Assembly (NCBI RefSeq): GCF_030540775.2
Contig: NZ_CP141266.1
Coordinates: 1,227,001 to 1,291,000, forward strand
Reading direction: 5' to 3'
Length of the DNA: 64,000 nt
Origin: Flavivirga abyssicola
Lineage (GTDB): Bacteria; Bacteroidota; Bacteroidia; Flavobacteriales; Flavobacteriaceae
Positions 7,730 to 15,620 of this stretch are shown here, one piece after another. How positions within the stretch are numbered: the first letter of the stretch is position 1; every line of letters starts with the position of its first letter. The translations under genes and the position numbers were made by a program. Below the pieces are notes generated by a model. The model did no database searches and had not been told where the DNA came from. It saw nothing but the letters and a program-made list of their open reading frames with translations.

Positions 7730-10290
7730 TAATTAGAGTACTTAATTTTTTGAGCACGATACAGTATATCTACACTTTGCAACAGTTTGTTTTTTAGCAC
7801 GGGGCTAAAATCTGGGTTTTCTACTAAAAATGCTTCTACAACATGATACGCATTTTTAGATGAATACCTTCCTATAGTATTATTTAGCCAATTTTTCGGG
7901 AAAAAGATATCTCCTGTCAACTGTATGTCTTCCAAAGCATTTAAACATGCCCGTAAATGTTTTTCTGCCGATTTTTGACGTAACGGATGGTGTATATTAC
8001 CCAAAGCACTTAACACCCAAGACTCTTTTGTTCTATGATCTGCTTCGAAAAAAGAATTCATAAAATCATCCCTAACCTTTTCGTCATTTGATAATGATGG
8101 CAGTAAATATTCAAATCGTTTTTTAGTATCCGGATTCGTTATTTGTGTTTTAGCCACTTCGAGGATTTCATCTATCTTTGCATGATTATAAATTGCCAAT
8201 GCCGAAGCTATACTTGTATAATCATTTTCATTTAGGTTTAATCCTTTAATCTCAATTTTCTTAGTCCATACATCATATAAGAACAGCTTCCCATTTATAG
8301 AATAAGCAATGCCTTTATATAAATTAAAAAGTGTTTTCTTTATTCCAGAATCTAAATCTTTATTTAACATACCCTGCAATAATGGTTCCATGAGTTGTTG
8401 TGCTTCGAAACGCTCTTGAAACGTAAGGAAATTCCAAAAGACCGAAGATAGTTCTCTTGAAATAAGGCTAACTATTTGCTCTTCTGTTTCACTCTCAATA
8501 CCTTCTAAAAGCAAATTAAAAGCCTTTGTGGGAGTCACTAAACCCGCAAGCATATTTTCATACAAATTGATATATGCATACCCTCTAGCTTCGTCATTTT
8601 TAATACTTGGAAGTATTTTCAAATGCTCGACATCAATAGGAAAAACACCATAACCAAAAGCGTCATAATTATAAACTATAGTTTTAGGTTTTTTCATGCC
8701 TATAACTTCTTCTAACTGCATTCTTTTATTTTTTAAACGCACAGTTTTTACAAGCGTCGTATCTTGATATATTAAACCTATATTAAAGGTTTGTGGCCAA
8801 ATATTATCACTTCCATCTTCAGCTTTTTGGGAAATTTCAAAGGTTTTAATTTTATTATTTTGATAAATAATACTATCCATTATAATAGGTCTTCCCGGTT
8901 GTGTTACCCAAACGCGACTCCATTGTTTTAAATCGATGTCAGTCTCTGCACTTAATAGATTAATCAAATCATTCCAATCGGCATTAGTATTAGCAAATTT
9001 CTGAATATAATTACGTAAACCCTTTTTAAAATTATCTTCACCAATAGCGGCTTCTAATTGCCTCATCATTATAGGTGCTTTATGATATATAATATTACCA
9101 TAGAGTGTCCCTGCGTTTTTTAAATTATCTAAATTTTGACGGATTGGAGTAGCTCCTCTGGTTCTATCTTCACTATAAGCACTTGGGTAATGATCGGACA
9201 TAAATTCCAACGTATGGTTAATATCTGGAAACGTCGGATTTGCAATTTTATCTGCCATAAAATTCGCAAATACTTCTTTTAACCAAACGTCATTAAACCA
9301 CTTCATGGTAACCAAATTACCAAACCACATATGTGATGTTTCGTGAGCTATTAATTTTCCTCTATTTAATTTCTGATTTAAAGTAGCACTTTCATCTAAA
9401 AAAAGTGATGATTCTCTGTACTGAATAGCTCCAACATGCTCCATACCTCCATATTGAAATCCTGGAATGCTGGCATAATCCATTTTTTGAAACGGAAACT
9501 CTTTTTGTGTATAGTCTTCTAAAAAATTAACAGATTCTTGATGAAGCTTAAAAATCTCATCCATACTGGCTTTTATTTTAGCTTCATTATTTTCTCTGTA
9601 AAGTAGTTTCATATCAAACGAACCCAAATTTTGTGTTGTTCTATTAAATACGCCAGCTACAAAAGAAAATAAATACGTGCTCATTTTATCTGATTCATGA
9701 AACACATACCTTGTATAATCCTGTTTATCTTCTTTATAGTTTAATTTAGAACCACATAATACTTTCCACGATTTTGGAGCTGTAATGTCTAGTATATAAT
9801 TGGCTTTTATATCTGGTTGATCAAAACAAGGAAATAATGTACTCGCTCTATCTGGAACTAATAACGTGTATAAATAATCATCGTTTCTATTAAGTGATAA
9901 TTCACCTGCTATAAATGATATATCTATAGTATTGTTCCCTAGTTTTAAATCCGTTTCTGAAATAATAAGATGTTCTTGCTTATGATTAACCTCAATAACT
10001 TTTCCATTTGCAATCACGTTTTTAATAAAAGACTTTTTTTCATTAAAATCTAAATACAATGGGGATTCTAAATCTTTAACTTTTAAATTCAACTTTAACT
10101 CTGAAGCTATTGAATCTTCTTTTTTTAAAGGAATATTAAATTTTAAATTATAAACAACATCTTCAACTTGTGTTTTTCTATACGTTGATAAATCTAAAGA
10201 TATACCTTCAGACAAAAGCATGCTTTCTCTTTGTTTGGTGTCACAAGAAAACAGCATTAAGAAACACAATAAGTATAAAAAATTCTTCAT
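7729..10290 (-). CDS. M1 family aminopeptidase, lipoprotein
   Basis: The start at 10290 is chosen over the longer frame (open from 10347) because it begins a lipoprotein signal (MKNFLYLLCFLMLFSC, lipid-anchored Cys at residue 16) and because the longer version would run through a hairpin at 10314-10342. The 853-residue enzyme has the gluzincin zinc site HETSH at 316-320, followed by WFNDVWLKEVFANF, whose Glu supplies the third ligand. The substrate motif GAMEN appears as GGMEH at 281-285, a variant I recall from Bacteroidota members. It should cleave N-terminal residues from peptides at the periplasmic face or cell surface. Its stop overlaps the DUF58 start by one base. Confidence 0.92.
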   Translation of the reverse strand: MKNFLYLLCFLMLFSCDTKQRESMLLSEGISLDLSTYRKTQVEDVVYNLKFNIPLKKEDSIASELKLNLKVKDLESPLYLDFNEKKSFIKNVIANGKVIEVNHKQEHLIISETDLKLGNNTIDISFIAGELSLNRNDDYLYTLLVPDRASTLFPCFDQPDIKANYILDITAPKSWKVLCGSKLNYKEDKQDYTRYVFHESDKMSTYLFSFVAGVFNRTTQNLGSFDMKLLYRENNEAKIKASMDEIFKLHQESVNFLEDYTQKEFPFQKMDYASIPGFQYGGMEHVGAIQYRESSLFLDESATLNQKLNRGKLIAHETSHMWFGNLVTMKWFNDVWLKEVFANFMADKIANPTFPDINHTLEFMSDHYPSAYSEDRTRGATPIRQNLDNLKNAGTLYGNIIYHKAPIMMRQLEAAIGEDNFKKGLRNYIQKFANTNADWNDLINLLSAETDIDLKQWSRVWVTQPGRPIIMDSIIYQNNKIKTFEISQKAEDGSDNIWPQTFNIGLIYQDTTLVKTVRLKNKRMQLEEVIGMKKPKTIVYNYDAFGYGVFPIDVEHLKILPSIKNDEARGYAYINLYENMLAGLVTPTKAFNLLLEGIESETEEQIVSLISRELSSVFWNFLTFQERFEAQQLMEPLLQGMLNKDLDSGIKKTLFNLYKGIAYSINGKLFLYDVWTKKIEIKGLNLNENDYTSIASALAIYNHAKIDEILEVAKTQITNPDTKKRFEYLLPSLSNDEKVRDDFMNSFFEADHRTKESWVLSALGNIHHPLRQKSAEKHLRACLNALEDIQLTGDIFFPKNWLNNTIGRYSSKNAYHVVEAFLVENPDFSPVLKNKLLQSVDILYRAQKIKYSN

Positions 10291-10313
10291 AAAAAGCGGC
10301 TCAATAAAACCAG

Positions 10314-10342
10314 AAAAAGGTTTACTATAATGCAAACCTTTT
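10314..10342 (-). terminator. Hairpin between clpP and the M1 aminopeptidase gene
   Basis: AAAAGGTTT and AAACCTTTT (10315-10323 and 10334-10342) can pair around a ten-base loop. On the minus strand the stem is followed by TTTTTCTGGTTTTATTG. It can act as a weak terminator after clpP or as an attenuator before the peptidase gene. Its arms resemble those of the terminator at 11074-11105. Confidence 0.45.
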
Positions 10343-10370
10343 ATCAATTTCTTTTAATTACCAAACAACA

Positions 10371-10913
10371 TTATAAAACAGCATCAACAATACCATAAGA
10401 AACAGATTCATCTGCTCCCATCCAGTGGTCGCGATTAAAATCCTTCATTATTTTATCAAAAGTTTGTCCGCAATTATCTGCTAATATTTGCGCACTTAAT
10501 TCTTTAGTAATTATAATTTCTTTAGCTGTAATTTCTATATCGCTTGCTTGCCCACGTGCACCACCACTAGGTTGGTGAATCATAACACGGGCATGTGGTT
10601 GTATAAAACGTTTCCCTTTTTCTCCAGCAGATAATATTAAAGAGCCCATTGAAGCTGCGAATCCTGTACAGATTGTTGAAACATCACTTTTTAAAGATTT
10701 TATACAATCGTAAATTGCAAAACCAGACGTTACATAACCTCCTGGACTATTTATGTATAAATGAATATCCTTAGCCTCCAATGCATCTAAATACAATAAA
10801 CGCTCTATAACGTGTTTGGCAGAATCATCATCAACTTGTCCCCATAAAAACACTTTACGTTCTTCTATTAGTTTGCTATCAATGGCATCTTGTACTTTTA
10901 TTTGTTTACTCAT
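10371..10913 (-). CDS. clpP: ClpP-family ATP-dependent protease proteolytic subunit
   Basis: The 180-residue protein is a serine peptidase of the ClpP family, the proteolytic chamber used with ClpX/ClpA-type unfoldases in the cytoplasm. The catalytic triad is visible: Ser88 in GFAASMGS, His113 in MIHQPSGG and Asp162 in NRDHWMGADE. It lacks the propeptide and N-terminal loop extension of the usual flavobacterial ClpP (about 220 residues) and its surface residues differ (for example HWMGADES instead of FWMSADEA), so it may be the second, shorter ClpP paralogue found in some Bacteroidota rather than the main one. That point is inference. A long inverted repeat lies in its leader. Confidence 0.88.
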   Translation of the reverse strand: MSKQIKVQDAIDSKLIEERKVFLWGQVDDDSAKHVIERLLYLDALEAKDIHLYINSPGGYVTSGFAIYDCIKSLKSDVSTICTGFAASMGSLILSAGEKGKRFIQPHARVMIHQPSGGARGQASDIEITAKEIIITKELSAQILADNCGQTFDKIMKDFNRDHWMGADESVSYGIVDAVL

Positions 10914-10933
10914 ATCTGTTTTTAATTTTTTAC

Positions 10934-10983
10934 TCGTTCTTATTTTATTAATTTTTTAAAATTAATAATAAAATTGAGAACGA
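10934..10983. repeat. Long imperfect inverted repeat in the clpP leader
   Basis: TCGTTCT at 10934-10940 pairs with AGAACGA at 10977-10983, and the AT-rich sequences between (TATTTTATTAATTTT against AAAATTAATAATAAAA) are nearly complementary. The result is a roughly 20-bp stem about 20 to 70 bases upstream of the clpP start. It may be a regulatory RNA hairpin or an operator. Confidence 0.5.
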
Positions 10984-11073
10984 ACAGAACCACTTTACTC
11001 TTTCATTAAAAATTTTAAAAAGCATTTTGTAAAAGTACTTTTTAAATTTGTTAATTTTCGTTTCATCTAAAAT

Positions 11074-11105
11074 AAAAAAAGGTTTGCCATAATGACAAAC
11101 CTTTT
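11074..11105 (-). terminator. Rho-independent terminator after trxA
   Basis: On the minus strand AAAGGTTTG (11104-11096) pairs with CAAACCTTT (11086-11078) around a nine-base loop and is followed by T residues (A run 11074-11080 on the plus strand). It lies 24 bases beyond the thioredoxin stop. Confidence 0.78.
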
Positions 11106-11128
11106 CAGTTTTCTTTTTAATGTATTGA

Positions 11129-11446
11129 CTATAAAAGTGAATCTATAGCTTCAGTATAAGCATTTTTTGGTGCTACTCCAACTTGTCTTCCAACAACTTC
11201 TCCGTTTTGAAAAACCAAAACAGTAGGGATGTTACGCACACCATATTTAGCAGCAAACTCTTGGTTGGCATCTACATCTACTTTTCCAACAACAGCTTTA
11301 CCATCATATTCTCCACTAATTTCCTCTATAATTGGTCCAACCATTCTACAAGGTCCACACCAAGCAGCCCAAAAGTCAACCAATACAGGTTTATCACTTT
11401 TTAATACAGTTTCTTCAAACGTTGCATCTGTTATTTCTAATGCCAT
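11129..11446 (-). CDS. trxA: Thioredoxin
   Basis: This 105-residue protein is a standard cytoplasmic thioredoxin that reduces protein disulfides with electrons from thioredoxin reductase. The redox motif WCGPC is at residues 29-33 inside VDFWAAWCGPCRMVGP, and the cis-proline loop RNIPTVLVF is present. It has no signal peptide and is normal in length. It appears monocistronic: a TAATTTTG promoter element lies 41 bases upstream, and a terminator follows. Confidence 0.96.
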   Translation of the reverse strand: MALEITDATFEETVLKSDKPVLVDFWAAWCGPCRMVGPIIEEISGEYDGKAVVGKVDVDANQEFAAKYGVRNIPTVLVFQNGEVVGRQVGVAPKNAYTEAIDSLL

Positions 11447-11486
11447 AATATTTATGTTTTAAGTTCGTATTTTATTATTAATATCG

Positions 11487-11494
11487 CAAAATTA
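11487..11494 (-). promoter_or_regulatory. Promoter -7 element for trxA
   Basis: CAAAATTA on the plus strand reads TAATTTTG on the minus strand, matching the Bacteroidota TAnnTTTG element. It predicts transcription starting about 34 bases before the trxA start codon. Confidence 0.5.
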
Positions 11495-11705
11495 GTCAAA
11501 ATATTTACGAAAGCTTACAATCTAACAATTTGTTTTATCTATATCAATATTGTTCTGCACTATATATATTTAAAAATGTTTCTACTCTTCATGAGAATTC
11601 GTTGTTATCTAAATTTATTTTATTATAAAATATGATTTAAAAAAAATCACAATAAACTGATTTACATTATTTTAAACATATTTTTAAAAATCAAAACCAT
11701 GTTAG

Positions 11706-11721
11706 GCAACCAAAAAGTTGC
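11706..11721. promoter_or_regulatory. Operator copy 1, GCAAC-N6-GTTGC
   Basis: GCAACCAAAAAGTTGC is a palindrome with perfect 5-bp arms. An almost identical site lies 42 bases downstream, and the same context (TTAG before, CATATT after) surrounds both. The gene two positions downstream encodes an ArsR-type repressor, so autoregulation is the natural reading. Confidence 0.65.
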
Positions 11722-11747
11722 ATATTTAAAATATTTATTCTAGTTTA

Positions 11748-11763
11748 GCAACCATAAAGTTGC
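11748..11763. promoter_or_regulatory. Operator copy 2, GCAAC-N6-GTTGC
   Basis: GCAACCATAAAGTTGC repeats the first site with one base changed in the spacer. It ends 25 bases before the start of the first SRPBCC gene, so a bound repressor would block transcription start or elongation. Centre-to-centre spacing is 42 bases, four helical turns. Confidence 0.65.
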
Positions 11764-11788
11764 ATATTAATTAAAAATCGAACTTATT

Positions 11789-12220
11789 ATGAATGATGTT
11801 ATTAAAAAAGAAAAGGTATTTAAACACTCCATAGATAAAGTATGGAATGCTATTTCTAAAGCTGAAGAAATATCTGCCTGGTTTATTCAAGCAGATTTTA
11901 AAGCTGAAAAAGGGTATCAATATACGTTTACTTCAGAACCTAACGAAAAGGGTTGCACAACCATTAGTGGGGAAGTAAAAGAATCTAATCCATACAAATT
12001 AGTTTATACCTGGATAGTTGCAGAAATGAAAGTAGAAACTACAGTTACCTGGGAATTAGAGGCTACAGAAAACGGCACCAAATTATATCTGGAACATTCT
12101 GGAATTTCAAATTACGAAGGCGAAACTGCTGTAAAAATGTTTGAAAGTTTTAACGGTGGTTGGGATAACTGTATAAACGGATTAACGGATTACTTAAAAC
12201 AATTAGTTAATGCAGGATAA
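11789..12220 (+). CDS. SRPBCC (AHSA1-like) domain protein
   Basis: The 143-residue protein is an SRPBCC/START-like fold protein of the AHSA1 (Aha1 homology) type: a hydrophobic-cavity fold used for binding small lipophilic ligands. Visible landmarks are the N-terminal IDKVWNAISKAEEISAWF strand-helix, the central GCTTISGEVKE and LVYTW strands, and the C-terminal helix FESFNGGWDNCINGL. The ligand is unknown. Its stop overlaps the ArsR gene start by 11 bases, and two operator-like palindromes precede it, so it is the first gene of a three-gene autoregulated unit. Confidence 0.9.
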   Translation: MNDVIKKEKVFKHSIDKVWNAISKAEEISAWFIQADFKAEKGYQYTFTSEPNEKGCTTISGEVKESNPYKLVYTWIVAEMKVETTVTWELEATENGTKLYLEHSGISNYEGETAVKMFESFNGGWDNCINGLTDYLKQLVNAG

Positions 12221-12539
12221 AATAACCAAACTATTTAAAGCTATTGCAGATCCAACTAGGCGTGATATTTTTCACGCCTTGGTTATTGCAACCTCAGCCT
12301 TATCCATTACTCAAATATCCAGTCAGTTTGATATTAGCAGACAAGGTGTAACCAAACATATAAAAACACTAGAAGAAGCTGGTCTAGTACATATTAATAC
12401 ACACGGACGTGAACGTTTTTGTAATGCCAATGCAAAACCTTTAAAAGAAGTTAGTAAATGGGTGGAATTTTACTCACAATTCTGGGATAATTCATTACAA
12501 GGTTTAGAGAATTATTTAAACAATTCAAAAGATGTCTAG
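12210..12539 (+). CDS. ArsR/SmtB-type winged-helix repressor
   Basis: The 109-residue protein has the ArsR-type winged-helix fold: DPTRRDIF at residues 14-21, a helix-turn-helix with recognition helix SRQGVTKHIKTLEEAGLV at 43-60, and a wing around HINTHGRERF. It lacks the ELCVCDL-type metal-binding cysteines of metal sensors, so it is not expected to sense metals. It belongs to the subgroup paired with SRPBCC proteins, where the neighbour may bind the effector or be the regulated product. It overlaps the preceding gene by 11 bases and the following gene by 8. The likely targets are the GCAAC-N6-GTTGC palindromes upstream of the operon. Confidence 0.92.
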   Translation: MQDKITKLFKAIADPTRRDIFHALVIATSALSITQISSQFDISRQGVTKHIKTLEEAGLVHINTHGRERFCNANAKPLKEVSKWVEFYSQFWDNSLQGLENYLNNSKDV

Positions 12540-12972
12540 TACTATAAAACAAATGGACAGCCAAATTAAGAACTACAAAAAGCAGTTAGAGGTAAACGCT
12601 AGTTCTAAACAAGTGTTTAGTGCCTTAAACGAAGGACTTCATTTATGGTGGGGAAAAATAAGCAATTCCGACTTTAAAACCGGAGGTCAATTCACCATTC
12701 AATTTGAAAATGATTATTGGTGGACTTTTAAAATTATGGAACATACTCCTAATCTGGAATTAGTTTGGAAATGTATTGATGGTGAACCCGATTTTAATAA
12801 AGAATGGATCGGTCATGTGTTGCATTGGAAGATAACTGAACCAGCAGAAAAATCTTTAATAAATTTTCATCAAATTGGGCTTAATCCTAACATAGATTGT
12901 TATTCTATTTGTTCTAAAACATGGGATATGTTTATAAGCGAACGTCTAAAAAAACACTTAAACCAAGCTTAA
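12532..12972 (+). CDS. Second SRPBCC domain protein of the ArsR operon
   Basis: This 146-residue protein is a second SRPBCC fold member, distinct from the first: it has ASSKQVFSALNEGLHLWWGK at the N-terminal part, GGQFTIQFE, LVWKC and a WDMFISERLKKHL helix at the end. The frame starts with MSST; an in-frame ATG five codons later is an alternative start, so the first residues are uncertain. It overlaps the ArsR gene by 8 bases. Two different SRPBCC proteins flanking one ArsR repressor suggest that they handle the same or related hydrophobic compound. The substrate is unknown. Confidence 0.88.
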   Translation: MSSTIKQMDSQIKNYKKQLEVNASSKQVFSALNEGLHLWWGKISNSDFKTGGQFTIQFENDYWWTFKIMEHTPNLELVWKCIDGEPDFNKEWIGHVLHWKITEPAEKSLINFHQIGLNPNIDCYSICSKTWDMFISERLKKHLNQA

Positions 12973-13031
12973 TATTTAATTTAATCTTTTGGTAAAGAAA
13001 TATTAAAACTAAATTATCATTTTTGATTTTT

Positions 13032-13039
13032 TAATTTTG
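13032..13039 (+). promoter_or_regulatory. Possible promoter -7 element for the CBU_0592-like gene
   Basis: TAATTTTG matches TAnnTTTG, but it ends only nine bases before the ATG at 13049, so the transcript would have almost no leader. Plausible but unproven. Confidence 0.35.
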
Positions 13040-13048
13040 AGATAACAC

Positions 13049-13294
13049 ATGGATTTTAAAATAATTGGTTGGGCTGGAGCTTTGTTGTATATTATTGCAT
13101 ACATTCTATTAAGTTTTGATGTATTAAACTCTAAAAAATCAATGTACCATATCTTAAATGGGTTAGGTGGTATTTGCTTAATTGCAAATGCCTTACCAAT
13201 AAATGACTACCCAACAATAGCTGTTAATGCCGTATGGTGTTTAATTGCTTTGATTATTATCGTAAAAATTTCGATTAAAAAGAATCAGGGTTAA
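13049..13294 (+). CDS. Small membrane protein, CBU_0592-like family
   Basis: The 81-residue protein has three hydrophobic segments (about residues 6-24, 33-49 and 56-74) and the pattern IGWAGALLYIIAYILLSFD followed by SMYHILNGLGGICLIANAL. This matches the small CBU_0592 family of inner-membrane proteins, whose function is unknown. Its stop codon overlaps the stop codon of the convergent TetR gene (shared bases 13291-13294), so there is no room for a separate terminator. Confidence 0.8.
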   Translation: MDFKIIGWAGALLYIIAYILLSFDVLNSKKSMYHILNGLGGICLIANALPINDYPTIAVNAVWCLIALIIIVKISIKKNQG

Positions 13295-13890
13295 GCAAAT
13301 TCGATTAGTTGCATGGCATATTTTATATAAGGCTTAACATTTTTTTTATAAGCACTATTATCATCTAAATGAATACCTAAATTATAATATGCACCATCTA
13401 TAAGAGCAAATAAGATTGTTGTTAGTTCAGAAATATTTTCATTTAATATTATTTTGTCATTTTTTGCAGCAGTTAATTTGTTTTCCAATTCACTTTTTAA
13501 AACCTGCAAAAAAAATCTGAACTTTTCATTAATCATTTTATTTTGATAAATTAAAGCATACAGACTATAAAAAACACCATCATCAATATAATTATTCCAT
13601 TTTCTCGAAAATAAAGACTCAATAAATTCCTCAAATTCAGTTCTATTAGAAATTGATGGTCTTTCACTAGAGTTGATAAATTTTAAATAGTTATCTAATA
13701 TATGATCATTTAAGGCTAAAAGTAAATTCTCTTTACTTTCAAAATAATGCATAACTAAACCTTTACTAATATTCATTTCGTTTGCAACTTTAGCTATCGA
13801 AGCATTTTCCAAACCAAATTGCTTGGCTACTAAATAGAAGGATTTTACAATTTCCTCTCTTCTTATATGTGAAATTTCTTTTCTTCCCAT
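13291..13890 (-). CDS. TetR/AcrR family regulator of the adjacent Sus-like locus
   Basis: The 199-residue protein has an N-terminal TetR helix-turn-helix (about residues 30-51, ASIAKVANEMNISKGLVMHYF) and a mostly helical C-terminal ligand domain (about 60-199). The GLVMHYFESKENLL pattern is like BetI-type members. It is transcribed away from the phosphodiesterase-SusC-SusD genes, and a 32-base near-perfect palindrome sits between the two, so it is probably the local repressor. The inducer is unknown but may be a product of the imported substrate. The convergent stop overlaps that of the small membrane protein. Confidence 0.92.
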   Translation of the reverse strand: MGRKEISHIRREEIVKSFYLVAKQFGLENASIAKVANEMNISKGLVMHYFESKENLLLALNDHILDNYLKFINSSERPSISNRTEFEEFIESLFSRKWNNYIDDGVFYSLYALIYQNKMINEKFRFFLQVLKSELENKLTAAKNDKIILNENISELTTILFALIDGAYYNLGIHLDDNSAYKKNVKPYIKYAMQLIEFA

Positions 13891-13990
13891 TTGGCTTTAT
13901 TATCAAAAAAGTAATATTTCTAAGTACAAATTAAACATTTCTTTACACTAATAACTTTTCGTAAACATTAAACTAATTTAATGATAACTT

Positions 13991-14022
13991 TTTTTTAATT
14001 GAACAGTCGTTCAATTAAAAAA
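13991..14022. promoter_or_regulatory. TetR-type operator with 14-bp arms
   Basis: TTTTTTAATTGAAC at 13991-14004 and its exact reverse complement at 14009-14022 are separated by AGTC. The core TTGAAC-AGTC-GTTCAA has the size of a typical TetR-family site. It lies 10 bases upstream of a TAATTTTG promoter element, so it would cover the -33 region of the downstream operon. Confidence 0.8.
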
Positions 14023-14031
14023 TCATTCCTA

Positions 14032-14039
14032 TAATTTTG
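14032..14039 (+). promoter_or_regulatory. Promoter -7 element of the phosphodiesterase-Sus operon
   Basis: TAATTTTG matches TAnnTTTG. It predicts a start near 14046, which gives a leader of about 19 bases to the ATG at 14065 and supports that start over the upstream TTG at 14050. Confidence 0.6.
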
Positions 14040-14064
14040 GAGCACTAAATTGAACTTAATCTCT

Positions 14065-15543
14065 ATGAAAAAAATTATTTTTCTCTTGCTCGTTTTCTCC
14101 TCTATGCATGTTATTTCTCAACAAAATGTAAAAGGCATTATAACTGACAAACATGGGACCCCCATTTTAATTGAAACAAATATATCTATAAAAGGAACAG
14201 ATAAAAAAACACTTACTGATTACAAGGCTGAATATTCAATTACAGCAAATAAAAGCGATGTTTTAGTCTTTGCTCATCCTGGTTATCAATCACAAGAAAT
14301 AAAAGTAGGAGATAAAAACGTGATTAACGTTGTATTGGAAAGGGAAACAATACAAAGAAACGGACCTCACAAAGTTGTGTTTATAATAGTTGATGGTATA
14401 TCAACAGATATGTACTATAAAGCAAATACGCCCTATTTAGATGCCATATCTAAAGATGGTGCTTTTACTGAAGCTTATGTTGGTGGTAAACGCGGTACTT
14501 ATAGCGAAACTCCAACCATATCAGCCGTAGGCTATAACAGTTTGCTTACTGGAACCTGGGTAAACAAACACAATGTCTATTGGAACTCCATCTTAAACCC
14601 CAATTATAACTACCCTACGGTTTTTAGATTATTAAAGGATAGTTTTCCTAATAAAAAAACAGCCATTTACTCTACCTGGTTGGATAACAGAACCAAACTC
14701 GTTGGAGAGGGGTTAGAAGCGACAGGCAATATTAAGGTAGACTATCATTTTGACGGTTTAGAGTTAAATGAAGAACTATATCCTCACGATGACCAGAAGA
14801 AATATCTCAAGCGAATTGATGCTGAAGTAGCTAGAACAGCTGCCACTCATATTTATGAAGAAGGCCCAGATTTATCATGGGTGTATTTAGAACACACAGA
14901 TGATATGGGACATTTGTATGGAGACAGCAAACAACTTTACGAAGCGATTTCTTACGAGGATGCACTAATAGGTTTGATATGGGATGCAACCAAACTTCGT
15001 GAAGAAAAAACTGGAGAAAATTGGCTAGTAATTATTACTACAGATCACGGTAGAAGACCAATAGATGGCAAACATCACGGGTACCAATCGTACAGAGAAA
15101 GAAGTACTTGGATAGCACTTAGCAAGCCCATTGAAAACACATACTTTAAAAACAATAAAGTTTCTATTGTAGATATTTTTCCAACCATTACAGACTATAT
15201 GGGTATTCCCATTCCTCAACATGTAGCTTATGAGCTTGATGGAGTTTCATTAACAAATACTGTCGATGCATTCAATCTGGAAGCCACATGCTATAATGGA
15301 AAATACTTAAATGCAAAATGGTTAACAGAAAGTAAAAATAACGAGCAGGCAAAAATCTTTATAAGCTATTCAAATAATAAAAAAGAGGGAGGCATAGATA
15401 ATTATAAACAGATAGGGGAAATTGATGTTCAGAAAAGAGCATTTAATGCCCAAATAAATCCTCCTAAAAAATGTAAATACGCTAAGCTGGTTTTAGAAAC
15501 CAAAAACCACACTATAAATACCTGGATAAAAATAAAACCTTAA
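14065..15543 (+). CDS. Type I phosphodiesterase/alkaline-phosphatase-superfamily protein with SusC-like N-terminal extension
   Basis: A frame also opens at a TTG at 14050, but the ATG at 14065 begins a clean signal peptide (MKKIIFLLLVFSSMHVISQ) and fits the promoter. Residues 20-92 form a CarboxypepD_reg-like beta-sandwich (VKGIITDKHGTPI...GYQSQEI...INVVLE), a domain normally found at the front of SusC-type receptors. Residues 104-390 are the alkaline-phosphatase-superfamily domain: metal ligands Asp110 (IVDGIS), Asp279 and His283 (DDMGH), Asp327-His328 (TTDHG) and His337/338. The nucleophile is expected within TPTIS (149-153). It should hydrolyse a phosphate mono- or diester outside the cytoplasm. 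It leads the operon with SusC and SusD genes; the substrate is unknown. Confidence 0.88.
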   Translation: MKKIIFLLLVFSSMHVISQQNVKGIITDKHGTPILIETNISIKGTDKKTLTDYKAEYSITANKSDVLVFAHPGYQSQEIKVGDKNVINVVLERETIQRNGPHKVVFIIVDGISTDMYYKANTPYLDAISKDGAFTEAYVGGKRGTYSETPTISAVGYNSLLTGTWVNKHNVYWNSILNPNYNYPTVFRLLKDSFPNKKTAIYSTWLDNRTKLVGEGLEATGNIKVDYHFDGLELNEELYPHDDQKKYLKRIDAEVARTAATHIYEEGPDLSWVYLEHTDDMGHLYGDSKQLYEAISYEDALIGLIWDATKLREEKTGENWLVIITTDHGRRPIDGKHHGYQSYRERSTWIALSKPIENTYFKNNKVSIVDIFPTITDYMGIPIPQHVAYELDGVSLTNTVDAFNLEATCYNGKYLNAKWLTESKNNEQAKIFISYSNNKKEGGIDNYKQIGEIDVQKRAFNAQINPPKKCKYAKLVLETKNHTINTWIKIKP

Positions 15544-15620
15544 AACCTCTCTCAAGAAAATCATTTTACAAAAATTCAATTAAATCATTTTTAATCTTAA
15601 AAATTAAATTCTAACTAATA

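Larger units (their letters stand above)
11447..11788. other. Divergent intergenic region between trxA and the SRPBCC operon
   Basis: These 342 bases hold the trxA promoter at the left end and two ArsR-type operator candidates at 11706-11721 and 11748-11763 at the right end. The middle is AT-rich with no ORF or hairpin that I can support. Confidence 0.6.
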
